Positions 1-10,994 of a stretch of 64,000 nt of DNA are shown one piece after another. The DNA comes from Perca fluviatilis (lineage: Eukaryota > Chordata > Actinopteri > Perciformes > Percidae), in assembly GCF_010015445.1 (NCBI RefSeq), contig NC_053120.1, positions 18,192,308 through 18,256,307 on the forward strand. The letters are read 5' to 3'. Made by a program: the position numbers and the translations under genes. A model generated the notes under the pieces. The model made no database searches and had not been told where the DNA came from. It worked only from the letters and a program-made list of their open reading frames with translations. Numbering within the stretch: the first letter of the stretch is position 1; the number at the start of each line of letters is the position of its first letter.

Positions 1-1474
1 TGTGATTGAATTAATGCATCTCAAATGTACAATGCATATTCAACAGTTTTCCTACCAGTAAACCATTAGGAGATGCGTTTTAGCAAATTTTCACATAGAA
101 TTTGGAAACTGCAGAGTAAACACACCACACTAGGTAACGAGAGCAATTTTGGAAACAGACAATGGCTGACTTTACTCCTGACTGATATGATTCATTTTGT
201 GATAAAGATCGTCTAAGCATCAATATATTGTAAACACACCTGGCTTGTGCGCTCGCTAACGTTGCCTGTCTAGTGAAAAAGTGTTAGCAGGTTGACAGAA
301 CCAAAACCAGCCGACTTGTAATTACAGGGGTTAATTAAAATAAATAAGCAGCGCACTCATGTAGTGTCTGGGAAGCAAAACAAGACCTTACATGAATGGA
401 GTAACAGTTGTATAAGAGGAGCCTATACATTAAGAACACATTAGAGTGACAACCACTATTACATATAAAAAGTGTAATCATGTGTACTTATACAACTCTC
501 AACTCTCAGTACAAACCTCCACTTGCAGCCATCATCGACATAAAGACAATTCTTCAAATGAGGTCTGCACAATTGAGATGATTGAAAACACGCTTAACAT
601 ACCAGATATAATTCAAAAGTACATTTCTGCATTCAGTCTAGATTTATTAATCCCAAAGCCCTGACTGTCTTGACCAATAATACCCCAACTTGACTGTTAA
701 ACTTATTAGGCAGCTGCAAAATTGAAAGGATATGATTTTCATTGAGTTTGGGAAATGAGTCAAGAGCTTTTGAGAAAGGAAGGAAATGAAATAATGTAGC
801 AAATGGGGCACAGATATTATTAAAAAATATGACCCAGCCTTGAAATAACATAGCCTTTTCACATTAAACATCAAGTAGGAGGTCCATATGTGAGGTTCTG
901 TAGATATGATTTAATAATTCAATATAATTTTCTGATGTTTTTATAGAGGCACACCTTTCACTATAAATTGCAAGCACTCTTATATCCCTACATTTTGATC
1001 CTAATTACTATACTTTGTGTAATTTACTCATTTGTGCTGTGAACAAACTATAGCAACGTGGTCTCCAGTTGTGTCACTCTTTCTTTCACGTATCAACGTG
1101 AACTCTAAAACCATGTGTATGGCTTTTAATTTGCTCTTCTTTGGGAGGTGAGATTGGAGGGCGTTCGCTCGGGGAAATCGATGGGAAAATGGGATGGAAT
1201 CTGCTGAGTGGATCAGAGCGAATGGAGTCAGCCCTCATGGGCATAAAGGGAACATTGGAATGAGAAAGTCTGGACAGTGTTTTTAAACTTATTCCAGGAG
1301 GCTGACGACGGCAATCTGCTCTCCTAAATCCCCTCGCGGAATGTGCTTTCAAGATTAATTTCTTGTTATTCAGAATTGATCGCTTCTTTATGGACTCATT
1401 TGCGCTTGATTCCATTCAGGCCTGCCTGTCTGCTATCATCCAACGGAACCACATATTCCAAACACAGGAGTTAG
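1..1474. other. No gene seen
   Basis: AT-rich unique-looking DNA. The longest open frames are short and unlike any protein I know. The stretch at about 1090-1430 is less AT-rich and could be a conserved non-coding block, but a single sequence cannot show that. Confidence 0.5.
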
Positions 1475-1900
1475 TTTTCAAGTAGTCTCGCTTTGCCAGA
1501 CCCTCCTCCAAAGCATGCTGGAGGAGAGCCTGGCTAGTCCACATAGCATTCGGGGATGGGAGGAAAACATGCTCTGGTTTATTGGCATTTCTTTAAACCA
1601 ATCACATTAATCTTGGGCAGTGCTAAGCAAAATAGGCTCGGAAGGAACTCGTTTTGGTGGAACATGTGTACGTATAAAAGTCTAGTCATGCTACAGAAAA
1701 CTTGGATTGGACAGGTAGTGTAGCTAGTTGTGGGTTAGGGTTAGGGTTAGGCTAACCATAGTCCTCATAAATCCGCCGTAGTTTACAATGCCAACACAAA
1801 GGAAGCCCAAGGGAAAGCATATCCGGCCTAAATGAGTAAAATCCGGCGGATTTTCCGGCGTCAACAGAGCAATCCCGGAAGTGTAACGTCATGGATATAG
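1475..1900. repeat. Dispersed teleost repeat with a terminal hairpin
   Basis: I recognise this as an abundant percomorph dispersed repeat, probably a non-autonomous DNA transposon whose family I cannot name. Near its left end is an imperfect hairpin: 1496-1510 pairs with 1519-1533 (13 of 15 positions) around an 8-base loop. The body then runs through a CCAATCACA motif to an element tail rich in CCGG around 1840-1880. The exact right boundary is not resolved. A short telomere-like tract at 1732-1751 sits inside it. Confidence 0.6.
1732..1751 (+). repeat. Short interstitial telomere-like repeat
   Basis: About three tandem units of the vertebrate telomere hexamer TTAGGG lie inside the dispersed repeat. 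The tract is short and exact. It may be replication slippage of a GGGTTA-like seed or a telomere-type patch at a repaired break. Confidence 0.75.
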
Positions 1901-3598
1901 ACTATTTTTCAAGAATAGATTCTGACTAGATTCTGACTTGGGAAGAGGCATTCCTTTTTGCTGCGGATGTGGCTTCGAGATAACACCTTGAACGTACCTT
2001 TGCAGCCGGTATGGCAGGTTTTGTTGTTTTGTTTTTTAAGATGATCTTAATCGCTAACCATCCATCTGTGGTTTAATTAAGCATCAAACTTTGGAGCACA
2101 GGCATAGTTCAAGTTCAACATCTAACTAAATTGAAGCTTGTTTGGTCAGGCATGTAGAATGAAACCAAGGAAGGAAATGATTGTACAACGATTGGTCTTT
2201 TCATCTGTTTATTAAAACATTACTGGAATCAATTCATTCCTGGTATGTTAATGGCTGTTTGAGGTCCAGTAAAGGCTGTTGGCGCTGCTAAAGCAAAACA
2301 AGTTCAGTTACAGAGTGTGTTTTGGCTTGTGTGTAAGGAAGGTGGGATGATCAAATATCACTTTCACTGAATTCCAGGTACAATATGGTATGATCTTAAA
2401 TGTCCATCATGTAATGACTTACAGGTGTTATCCTGTGTGTATTGCTCCACTTTTTCCCTTGTATTACAACGTCCTTCATTTTTCCAAAAGCAAACTGCTC
2501 CACTTTCTGACCCAAAACTCTTTGCCCCTGGACAGTGCTGAAGTTTATTCCCAATTAGCCAGAGAGCTCTGCCAGCAACAAGCTCTCTCTTTCTGTCATC
2601 AGACAGTGTGTCATCATCTCTGCCCACCGCTACAGTGCCGGACACCCTGTGATGTGCTGTCGTCTGCTAGGCCTGTCACAGCAACCCGTATGTCTAAGCC
2701 TCTGCCAACGCGACACACGGCACTGTCAAAAAATCGTTTGTAGCTCTCATTTTTCCTCACAGCATTTACTCCCGCCTGCATCAACTGCTCTATCAAGCTT
2801 TTACCTTCTCCTCCTCCCCACGTCTCTCTCATGCCTACATCTCCTGGTAAGTCATTATTGGGTTGATTCATTGCATCTTTGCATATTTTTAGGAACAGAA
2901 AAACAAACCATCATTTTAGAACATGGTGTAAAGGACCTTATGAAGGCCCATTGTTTATAGTGCTGCAAAGCAAGCCGCTCTCATAAAAGCTTTGTAGGTT
3001 GATTTGACAGCTCGACCCATTGGTTTGTCATTTTGTAATACTGACAGTTCTGCACTTTGACATGAGACACAATAATATTGGGTACTGCTCAGTCACACGG
3101 ACTCTGATGGCATGTGGTTAATGACGCTTTCCAAATGAGAACCAGCTCAGCTTACAGCTCATCCAATCAGGGATATTTAAAGTACCACAGCCACTAATGT
3201 TTATGCTCCACACTAGTCATTTTGCCTCCTACTTAGTACTTTGGCTCATCCACACTGTTAGTCACTTAACTCATCAGTTGTAAATATGATGTTTATATAT
3301 AATTATATTATAGTCTACCCTGCTTAAGGTTTTTTGGGGTGGTTGGAGTTGAACTGAAAAATCATCATAAGTAAAGACTGAGTGCATGTGGATATGTCAC
3401 ATGCAGTCAATTCTTCCTGGAACTGTGCTGGTGTTATGACAGCAGAATTACAAGAATTATACCTGTTAAATGACTTACACATTCTGCATTTTGATGATTA
3501 TCAATGGCATTTCTTCATTTCCTCCATTTGTCATTCATTATCTTGTTTAACCTTAGTCTAGCAGCAAAGTTGGAATGCAAGACTGCAAGTGATCGTGC

Positions 3599-3632
3599 AT
3601 GCCACTTTAATTTGCGTCATCCGCTTGTTAAG
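3599..3632 (+). repeat. Copy A of a 34-bp direct repeat
   Basis: This 34-base stretch matches 5528-5561 at 31 of 34 positions in the same orientation, about 1.93 kb apart, with unrelated flanks. Copy A has ATTTGCGT where copy B has the POU octamer ATTTGCAT. Either a small dispersed repeat or a duplicated regulatory word. Confidence 0.6.
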
Positions 3633-5527
3633 GAATCATACATTTGAATGATATCGCAACTACAAACAGAGACAAAATCATAGAGGAAACTTTAAATAAA
3701 AAACATTGAGAGCGTATGTCTCGTGGATATAAATCAGTTTATATGTTGTGTAACAGGTAAAGTAAAAAAAACAAAAACACCCTGTTCAAAATCTTTCAGC
3801 TCTATAGGGCCTCAGTCAAAGCAATTAGTGGCCTCCACCAAAGCAACAGTTCTGCTTGCAACCTACTGTAAATGGCATTTAAAGTCAAGTAGCGCCATGA
3901 TCACATTATGCCGCCGTTTTAATGATACTACCCTATAGTCTGAGCCAACTCACTAATGATCAAGCTGGAAATGTACATAAAACCACTCTACACCGCTTAA
4001 TAACTAGCTGAGTTGCTTTGGAGGGTTTATAATACCGCGCTAAACAGTCACTGTCTCCATTTCTCACGCAACAACGGGAAGCTAATTATTTCACTATTGT
4101 GCCATGAAGACGGCTGCTGCATGGGTGTTCACGGTATGGGAGCTCCTTTGATGTCGCAAATCTGTCCACTCTTCAGCCTCAGACTCCAGACTGCTAATGA
4201 TTATTTGGCTCTGGGTGGCTTAGTCATTCTTCTGCACACTCATATGATAAGGCAACCACAGGACAAACAGGTTTGGCATACACACCATCCAACAACGCTG
4301 CTTCATCGCATATGCACCCTTTGATCAGTCTTTCCAAAGTTTATGTTTTGACAGTACTTGCTCTGATATAGCGATGACACTGTATAATGTGAAGCCAGTA
4401 TCTGGGTTCAAATACATCTTACAGTGCAAATAGCACACGTACAGTGTTCAAATGGCAAACATGTTTCGAGTTTAATCTTACAAAGTGTGGGATGTTTCCA
4501 CCTGGAGAACCAGCGGTAACACAAGGTCTCCTCTGCGCTGTGCTCTGCAATGTGCTTTGTAAAGTGACACTTAAAGGATGTCTGTGAGCCTCCCTTCCTG
4601 TCAGAGCCAGTAGTCCACTTCAGACTCAAGTACCAACACACATTTCACACAACCACCCAAAATAACCCTAGCAGGTTGGCGCAGTGCACCCCCACAGTGA
4701 CCAAGCAAGGAGCTGACATTTACAGGGTGGTATAGGAGATAACCAGAGCACAAACACTCTTAAGACACACACACTCTTGCATGTGGTTTGTTTAAAGCTT
4801 TAGTGTGTAAGTTTTTGATATTAAAAAACGTCCGTTACATTCAAGCCATTGCCAAATGAATCAGCTCCACAAAACTCTGTCTGTATTTCTCAGTATGGCT
4901 ATGTTCAGAAGACTGTGGCTTCCGGTGACTTTCCCGTGAAGAAACTCCAGTGAAGATAATTACCTCTTTTGAAGAGTCCATCATGTTTTTTAAATTCTTC
5001 GTGTCCTCTTTGGCCACTAGCAACTGCGTGGAGGAGGGGTGGGAGCGCGTGCGCGATCACGTAAGGCTTGTATCATGTCGACGCGCCGAAAGTTTTGTTA
5101 TAATTACTTAGAATTCCTCATTGGGGCGACAGAAAATATGCACTAGTTTTTTTTTTCCATCAGCTGCTAAAGCTTGCAATATAGAACCTTGACTGAATTG
5201 TCTAAGAGTCTAAGAGAAATTCATGTATATTATTCTAAACTGCTGCTGAGAATCGGCCCACTGGTGGATGTCAGTGTTTTGAAGTGCTACTAGAAATGCA
5301 TAATCAGTGCTGTCAGCTTAAAGAGTGGCTTTGTAACACATTAGCCCAGTGGCAGTCGTGTTGTAAAAGAAAAAAAGATTTCCCGCTTTTCTAGGGTTAT
5401 TCTGCGGCTTTTGTATTGTACTGGCTGCAGGCAAGTGGACTGCCGCCTTCACAGCTTGCTATCAGCCTCTCAATTGAATTACTCTAATGTTTTATCCCTT
5501 ACTGTTCCCCTGCTTGTAATGAAATTA

Positions 5528-5561
5528 ATGCCACTTTAATTTGCATCACCCTCTTGTTAAG
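5528..5561 (+). repeat. Copy B of a 34-bp direct repeat, with octamer motif
   Basis: Partner of 3599-3632 (31/34 identity). It contains ATTTGCAT, the inverse of the ATGCAAAT octamer bound by POU-domain factors. Function is inferred only from the motif. Confidence 0.55.
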
Positions 5562-7167
5562 TCTCGGGGTGCAGAATGAATGTGGCATTGTTTGACTGCA
5601 GGACACGCCGCAGAAAAAACAACACAGGCTTGCAGAGTGTGTGCGTTAACTGACTTGTAAATGAATCTGAAGTGTCTTTCAGGGATGCTGAAATTGCTTC
5701 AGAATTGTGGTCAGCCAGTTTTTTTTTCACTTCATCTTCGGCCCATGGTTTCATCATACGTCCATTAGCTTCCAAAGTGTTGCCATTAACCCTGTCCCAG
5801 GATTGGAAGTTGGATGGTGCACCCTTCACAGAAGGTGTAATATAAACCCCAACTCAGTGTCAGGTGATCCACTGAATCATGGTTACAGCCTCGGTGTAAT
5901 CCTCCTCACAAAGGGAGCAGCTCATTGATCACTCTGCTCCCTCTCATCACTGCATCAGTCTTTCAAAGCAGAAGGGGAAAAAATATGTATTTTCAATGCA
6001 AAATGAGCAGAGCTATTACTCCGCACGCTGACAACCAATCAATTCCACTACAGTGTTTTCTGTCTTCAGCTGGAGGAAATGCTCGATAAAATGAGCAAGA
6101 TAAAACGGGCATGTGAATCTGGCTGTCAGAGCTCTCCAGATGGACATTTTACGAATAGAAGTGAAAGCCAGTTTGTGTGACAGCTGTGTAGTGCACCCTC
6201 CCTAACTCCTTAGGTATATGAATAATTGTGGTTTCTCAGGAGAAGTATGTGTGTCAATTGTATAGCTGAACACCAATCAACGTGACCCATGAGTAATAAT
6301 CCTACTGGCAGTTGAAGAATTGTTGTGAGTAACAGGAAACAATCTTTAAAGTCAGCTTCTAGCATCACATCAAAAATTAATTTCTTCCCTCAAAATCAAT
6401 TATTTTTTTCATCCCCTGTTTTATCAGATTGTGGCACATGCACAGGAATATAAACAGTAATGTTAGAAAGGGCATTGAACTGTGTGGTAAAGGTAAATGG
6501 TCTGGGTTTCAGAGCAGTCTTCCACCTGCTACTTGTCAAATAATTTAAGTGGTCAAAGTGAGTGTAGTCAGGCCTCAGTGAATCACACACAGCACAACCA
6601 TCTGCTTCTGTTTTTCCCACAATGACCCAGTTAAACCAGCCATATCTTAAATGTTTGGTTCTAATGACGTCAGTCAAAATCAATCAAATGTGTACATACA
6701 TTTTTGATGTACATTTAAGTCTATCGTTTAGTTTAGTTTAGTTTGGTTTAGTTGATTGTGATTCTGCCAAGTCAGTTTAATCCAATTTATTTTCCCTCCA
6801 TTCTTTTAAAATGCATTTAATGCCCCAGCCAACACTTTAATAATTATAGGTGCCTTTTAATACAGCCATTTCTGTTTTCACTTGTGTGCAGCTAAACTAA
6901 ATTAATTACAGAGCATGTAAGGAAACACCCACACATAGTCTTTCTTAAAGTCTGATGATGGAAGTAAATGCTTTGCATTTTAAGTAAGATCTTTGATTGC
7001 AAGAGAGACAAAAGATTTTCTTTTTGTAGAATAGGTCTACCAAGTCTTCTCTTATCCACTTCTACTTTACCAACAATACATAAAAAAGAGTAATAATTTA
7101 ATCCCAAGAGCAAATACACACATCATACTGAGCCTGAAAACATTTCAGTGATCATGTTTTGCACTTA

Positions 7168-7938
7168 CCTCATTTTCAGGTTCATAATTGTATTTAGAGG
7201 TTGTACGAGGTAGGTAATAGGTTTTCATGGTTTAATATTCAACACCATATTTTTGCCGTACTTCACATTGCTGCAGCTCTTCTTTTCACCCTGTGTGTTG
7301 AGCTCTCCGTTTTATATACCGAGTGAGGCATCTCACTTCTATCCCATCTTTGTTGGGAGTAGCACATGCGCAGTATCTAGGTAAGGACAACTAGCCAGTC
7401 AAAAGCAGAGTAGGGCAGGCCCTGAAGAGCAAGCTAGTGTGATCCAACCAGCTTTGCAACCTAGACTGGAGCAGGACGTTTCCTAGTGGTTAGTTATTTA
7501 AATGTTAACAAATTAACTTTTCATACGCAACATGTTAAATTCTGCACTGTCTCCTGGACATGGCAGACAACTATCTGAACTCTTCGGCCCTCCGCTCTGA
7601 TTAGCTTTGTCTGAGGGCGTGCCACACTAGCAGCTAGGCGAGCATCATAATGTGTTACAAAATGAGGCAAAGTGAGGCAAAGTGAGGCAAAGTGAGGCAA
7701 AGTGAGGCAAAGTGAGGCGCGAGGCAAAGTGATGCGTGTTTATCACTGAAGTAAAGGCTGGACTACAATAGAGCTGTTTTGAGCAGTTTGTGAACAGTCT
7801 TTTCTGTGCGAGATGGTAACACCTTTTGGGGACTTTGGACTTTTCACTCTGTAAACCTATAACATGCACAAAAAACATATATAACACAATAAAGGAAAGG
7901 GGAAAAGCCCCCAAAAAAGCATAATATGAGCTCTTTAA
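7168..7938. mobile_element. Non-autonomous DNA transposon, about 0.77 kb
   Basis: The sequence matches my memory of a very common percomorph element. Its right end has the diagnostic ATAATATGAG followed by a TTTAA-ending terminus (7921-7938). Its left end, which should mirror this, is degraded, and the recognisable body starts near 7168. It encodes no transposase. The ancestral single copy of a GTGAGGCA-like word in the middle has been expanded into a minisatellite at 7661-7728. The terminal TTAA suggests a TTAA-targeting family such as Kolobok or piggyBac, but this is not shown. Confidence 0.65.
7661..7728 (+). repeat. 10-bp minisatellite inside the transposon
   Basis: About six units of GTGAGGCAAA in near-perfect tandem, then one interrupted unit and a diverged one. 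It lies inside the 7168-7938 element, so it arose after that element inserted or within that copy lineage. It produces spurious leucine/proline-rich open frames on the minus strand. Confidence 0.9.
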
Positions 7939-9254
7939 AACATTTCACATTGCTTGATGAAAGCGTCAAATATCTTAATGAATGGACACAACTGAGGCTT
8001 GAGCCATGTTCTCGAAGGGGAGCTTTCGGTGGCATTTGTTTGCTTAATTAAATCATGAGAGCCATCTCGAGTGTGACAGGTGAGCAAAACAGACGGTCGA
8101 GGGTTTCTTCCCCTAATCCCATGGAGACACTTGCATCCAGAAGCCTGGCACTAATGATTTCATTAACATGGCTAACAGGGCATCAGTACACCTGTTCACA
8201 GGCGTTCCAGCAGATACCTCGGTAACCTTGAGACAACGGTTCGAGGCCCCTGCCAACACTCTTTTGTTTCATGGCTGCTGTCTCAGCTCTTGTGCACTTT
8301 TATTAAAAGCTACAGTCTGTGGCATTGAATTCTTTCTTCGAGCACAGAACATATGTGCTGTTCTGAGTCAAAATATCTCCTCCGTTTTGTGCCACAATGA
8401 TCTCAGTTGTACCACACTATAGGCTGAAGATGTCCATGTAATGTTTTTTTACATAGTATAGTGATATATATGATATATTCTCATCTGCCTAGCCCAGGTG
8501 GAAGATTTGCAAATAATTCCTATCTTTTCTTTCAGCCTGCCTAGGATAGCAGATGTCTGGCGTTTTCCACATGAAAGAGATAAATGAGTACCAAAAAGTT
8601 TAGACAGCAAAATATCTAAAAATCAGTTTTTCTCACCATGTTTGATCTGAATGTTTCAGAAGAAATCACACCCATCTGGCCCTCCAAAAAGCTCTCAAAA
8701 CAATTCATTTGCATATGAAGTCTGACCCTTGTTTTTTTTCTTCTTCTGCTTTAGAACAGTTGAAGCTCTAAATTAACCAGCTGGAATTTCTCTGGTCCTC
8801 CTGTTTTTTGCAGCGTTGTCTCACATCGCTCTCTGTGTCTCTGACTGTGTCTCTCTCTGGACCCCTTTTCTCACATTATCTGCATGCTTTAATGGTCTGT
8901 AACTTGTCAAGAAGGCCTATCTGTCTCCTCTCCCACTCATCTGACAGCCTCACTGGTGTTTCCCCCCTTCCTGCCTCAGAATGTGATCGATAGCCCATGA
9001 GCCCCCCACCCCACTGTCTTCGCAGGTGGATATCATTAAGGGATGAAAAATGCCCTATCAAACCAAGCAATCCTCTGCCCTTTGTATAAACTGAGCAGTT
9101 CAAAAGTGCTTCATGAATACACATGCATAGAAACAGGTTTTAGTTAGTTAAACGCTGTTACATGAGAAGAGCGATGCCACTCTCTTGCCCAAAGCCTGGC
9201 TCTGTCCAAAAATAACAAAATCCACCTACCAACACCTCTAAAGCTCACAAATTA
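7939..9254. other. No gene seen
   Basis: Unique-looking sequence. There is a pyrimidine-rich patch at about 8810-8870 and an octamer-like ATTTGCATATG near 8706. No exon, RNA gene or repeat boundary could be supported. Confidence 0.5.
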
Positions 9255-9480
9255 CCGTAACTTCCTGGAATCTCTGTGCGGTTGCCAGGAAACGAGAAGT
9301 TAGGTGCTGAATTTTTGAACAGATCCAGGCTAGCTGTTCCTCCCTGTTTTACCCCAGTCTTTGTGCTAAGCTAAGTTAACCTGCCACTGGCTCTAGCTTC
9401 ACATGAGTGTGCTATCAATCTTCACATCTAAGTCTTGGCAAGAAGGTAAAAAAGGGTATTGCCGAAAATGTTGGACTTTA
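9255..9480. repeat. Dispersed teleost repeat fragment
   Basis: The part with GCTAAGCTAAGTTAACC and the following AGCTTCACATGAGTG-type tail resembles a common fish short interspersed element that normally ends in a TTTAA terminus. Here the end abuts the MITE at 9478. The left boundary is approximate. Confidence 0.5.
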
Positions 9481-9744
9481 AAGGGATACGCCACCAACGC
9501 ATTTTTTGTGCATGCATCGTTTTAGTCCGATGCAACACCGGCAGCACCCCCGCTAGTTAGCTTAGCGTAGTGAATGGAATCCTATGTTGCCGGTTAGCAT
9601 GTTGTGAGTAAAAGTGAGCCAACAAAAGACAAAAAAACAACCTAATTACTTGCACTGAGACAAAAAATGCGTTGGCCCACCTATCTACAGCCAGGGTAGA
9701 CCGTGATAAGCCCTATTTCAACAAACGGTGGCGTATTCCTTTAA
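9478..9744. mobile_element. MITE with 18-bp terminal inverted repeats
   Basis: The left terminus TTAAAGGGATACGCCACC and the reverse complement of the right terminus (9727-9744) agree at 17 of 18 bases. The element is 267 bp and has no coding capacity. Both ends lie at TTAA, which is either part of the inverted repeat or a TTAA target duplication as made by piggyBac or Kolobok transposases. It appears to have joined or inserted at the TTAA end of the preceding repeat, so insertion order could be worked out. Confidence 0.85.
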
Positions 9745-10017
9745 TGTAAAGCAAATTACTAGTAGACACAAACAATCTCATTGACTAGGCGTACAAAAAG
9801 ACATTTTTTTAAAGCAACATTATCCCATAAGTCTTTGCCATTGGCTCGCTGTCAAAGCCCCATGGGAGCTGTAAGAAGAAAAACATTGTAATATCTTTAA
9901 TTAAAATGGCGGATTACATTTTACTACTGACTAAATCAAGGACAGTAAACCCCAGGAACAACATCTTTTCAGAAACACTGATGAAAGAAACCCTTTATAA
10001 GCAAACCCACTGAGTTA

Positions 10018-10526
10018 CAGTCCCTCCAGAAAAACGTGATTATGCGATCGCATAATTCAATGCATAATCAGCCAAAGTCCGCATATTTATTTTTCAAATA
10101 CGCCGCACTTTCGCCGCTTAAATTGACGATTTCCACGCAAAATATGCAGGGCTTGCATGATTTCATAATCCCCGCATTTTCGTTGCAAAAAAGTCACATA
10201 TATCTTAGCAGAAAGTTGAAAAATGTTGCTTTTACTTCACACAAGAGCAGCCATTTTACCCTGTTGCCATGGGAACGTTATGAAGTGACGTAATTACGTG
10301 ACGTGAACATCATCGAAAAGCAGGGTGTTGGGGGAATCACTTTTTTTTCTCTTTTTCATCAAACCGCAGTTCTTGCAAGTTCCCGCAATTTTTGCAAGTT
10401 CCAGCAATTTCATCGCATAAAATTGCATAAATATCCTGCATATTCCATTTTTTAAGAAAATGTGCCTCATAATCAAGGATTTTTGCCCGCAACAATCACA
10501 AAAAAAAACTCTTTTCTGGAAGGACA
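10018..10526. mobile_element. Non-autonomous transposon, 509 bp, CAGTCCCTCCAG ends
   Basis: The left end begins CAGTCCCTCCAGAAAA. The right end, reverse-complemented, begins CTGTCCTTCCAGAAAA, so 14 of the first 16 bases match. Both subterminal regions carry TGATTRTGCG-like and CGCAAT-like words. The element is flanked by GTTA on both sides, possibly a 4-bp duplication. No transposase frame is present. I recall similar ends in fish hAT-like MITEs, but the flank does not show the 8-bp duplication expected for hAT. Confidence 0.75.
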
Positions 10527-10937
10527 GGTTAAAGAACTTGTTATTCTCTTTTTCAACCCCAGTATTTTGACAAGACTGATATTCAGCCCAACGCTAACTT
10601 TAACTCAACCAAGATGATTATTTTGGCAGCTATAACTTGAAAAAAATGTGTTTATAACTAAAACTCCAATCTGCAAGCAAGGGCTCCCTCCATGGCACAC
10701 TTCTAGTGAGCATGCTACTGTGAGCTTCAGACTGGATGCACATAACCCAAACGTTGTGTCCTACTTTGTCCAGGTCTTATGCACAGAGCCCAGTTGCTTG
10801 TAAAACAAAAAACAGCACTACAGTATTAATAAGCTTGTTCTGAGCGGTAATAATATTTAATTTACTTTCATATGATTGTGTGGGAAACAAGCAAAATGAT
10901 ATGTTAAATGCTGTCTATACTATATACATACTAATGT

Positions 10938-10994
<57 letters not shown>

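Larger units (their letters stand above)
1901..7167. other. No gene seen; mostly unique DNA
   Basis: No coding gene recognised on either strand. Several stretches (about 2490-2700, 4080-4220, 5690-5940) have more balanced base composition and homeobox-like or octamer-like words, as non-coding regulatory elements often do, but there is no direct evidence. A short tandem of GTTTA-like units lies at 6726-6754. Confidence 0.5.

Noticed and set aside
7521..7914. Leu/Pro/His-repeat proteins on the minus strand
   Set aside because: They are translations of the 10-bp minisatellite in a transposon.
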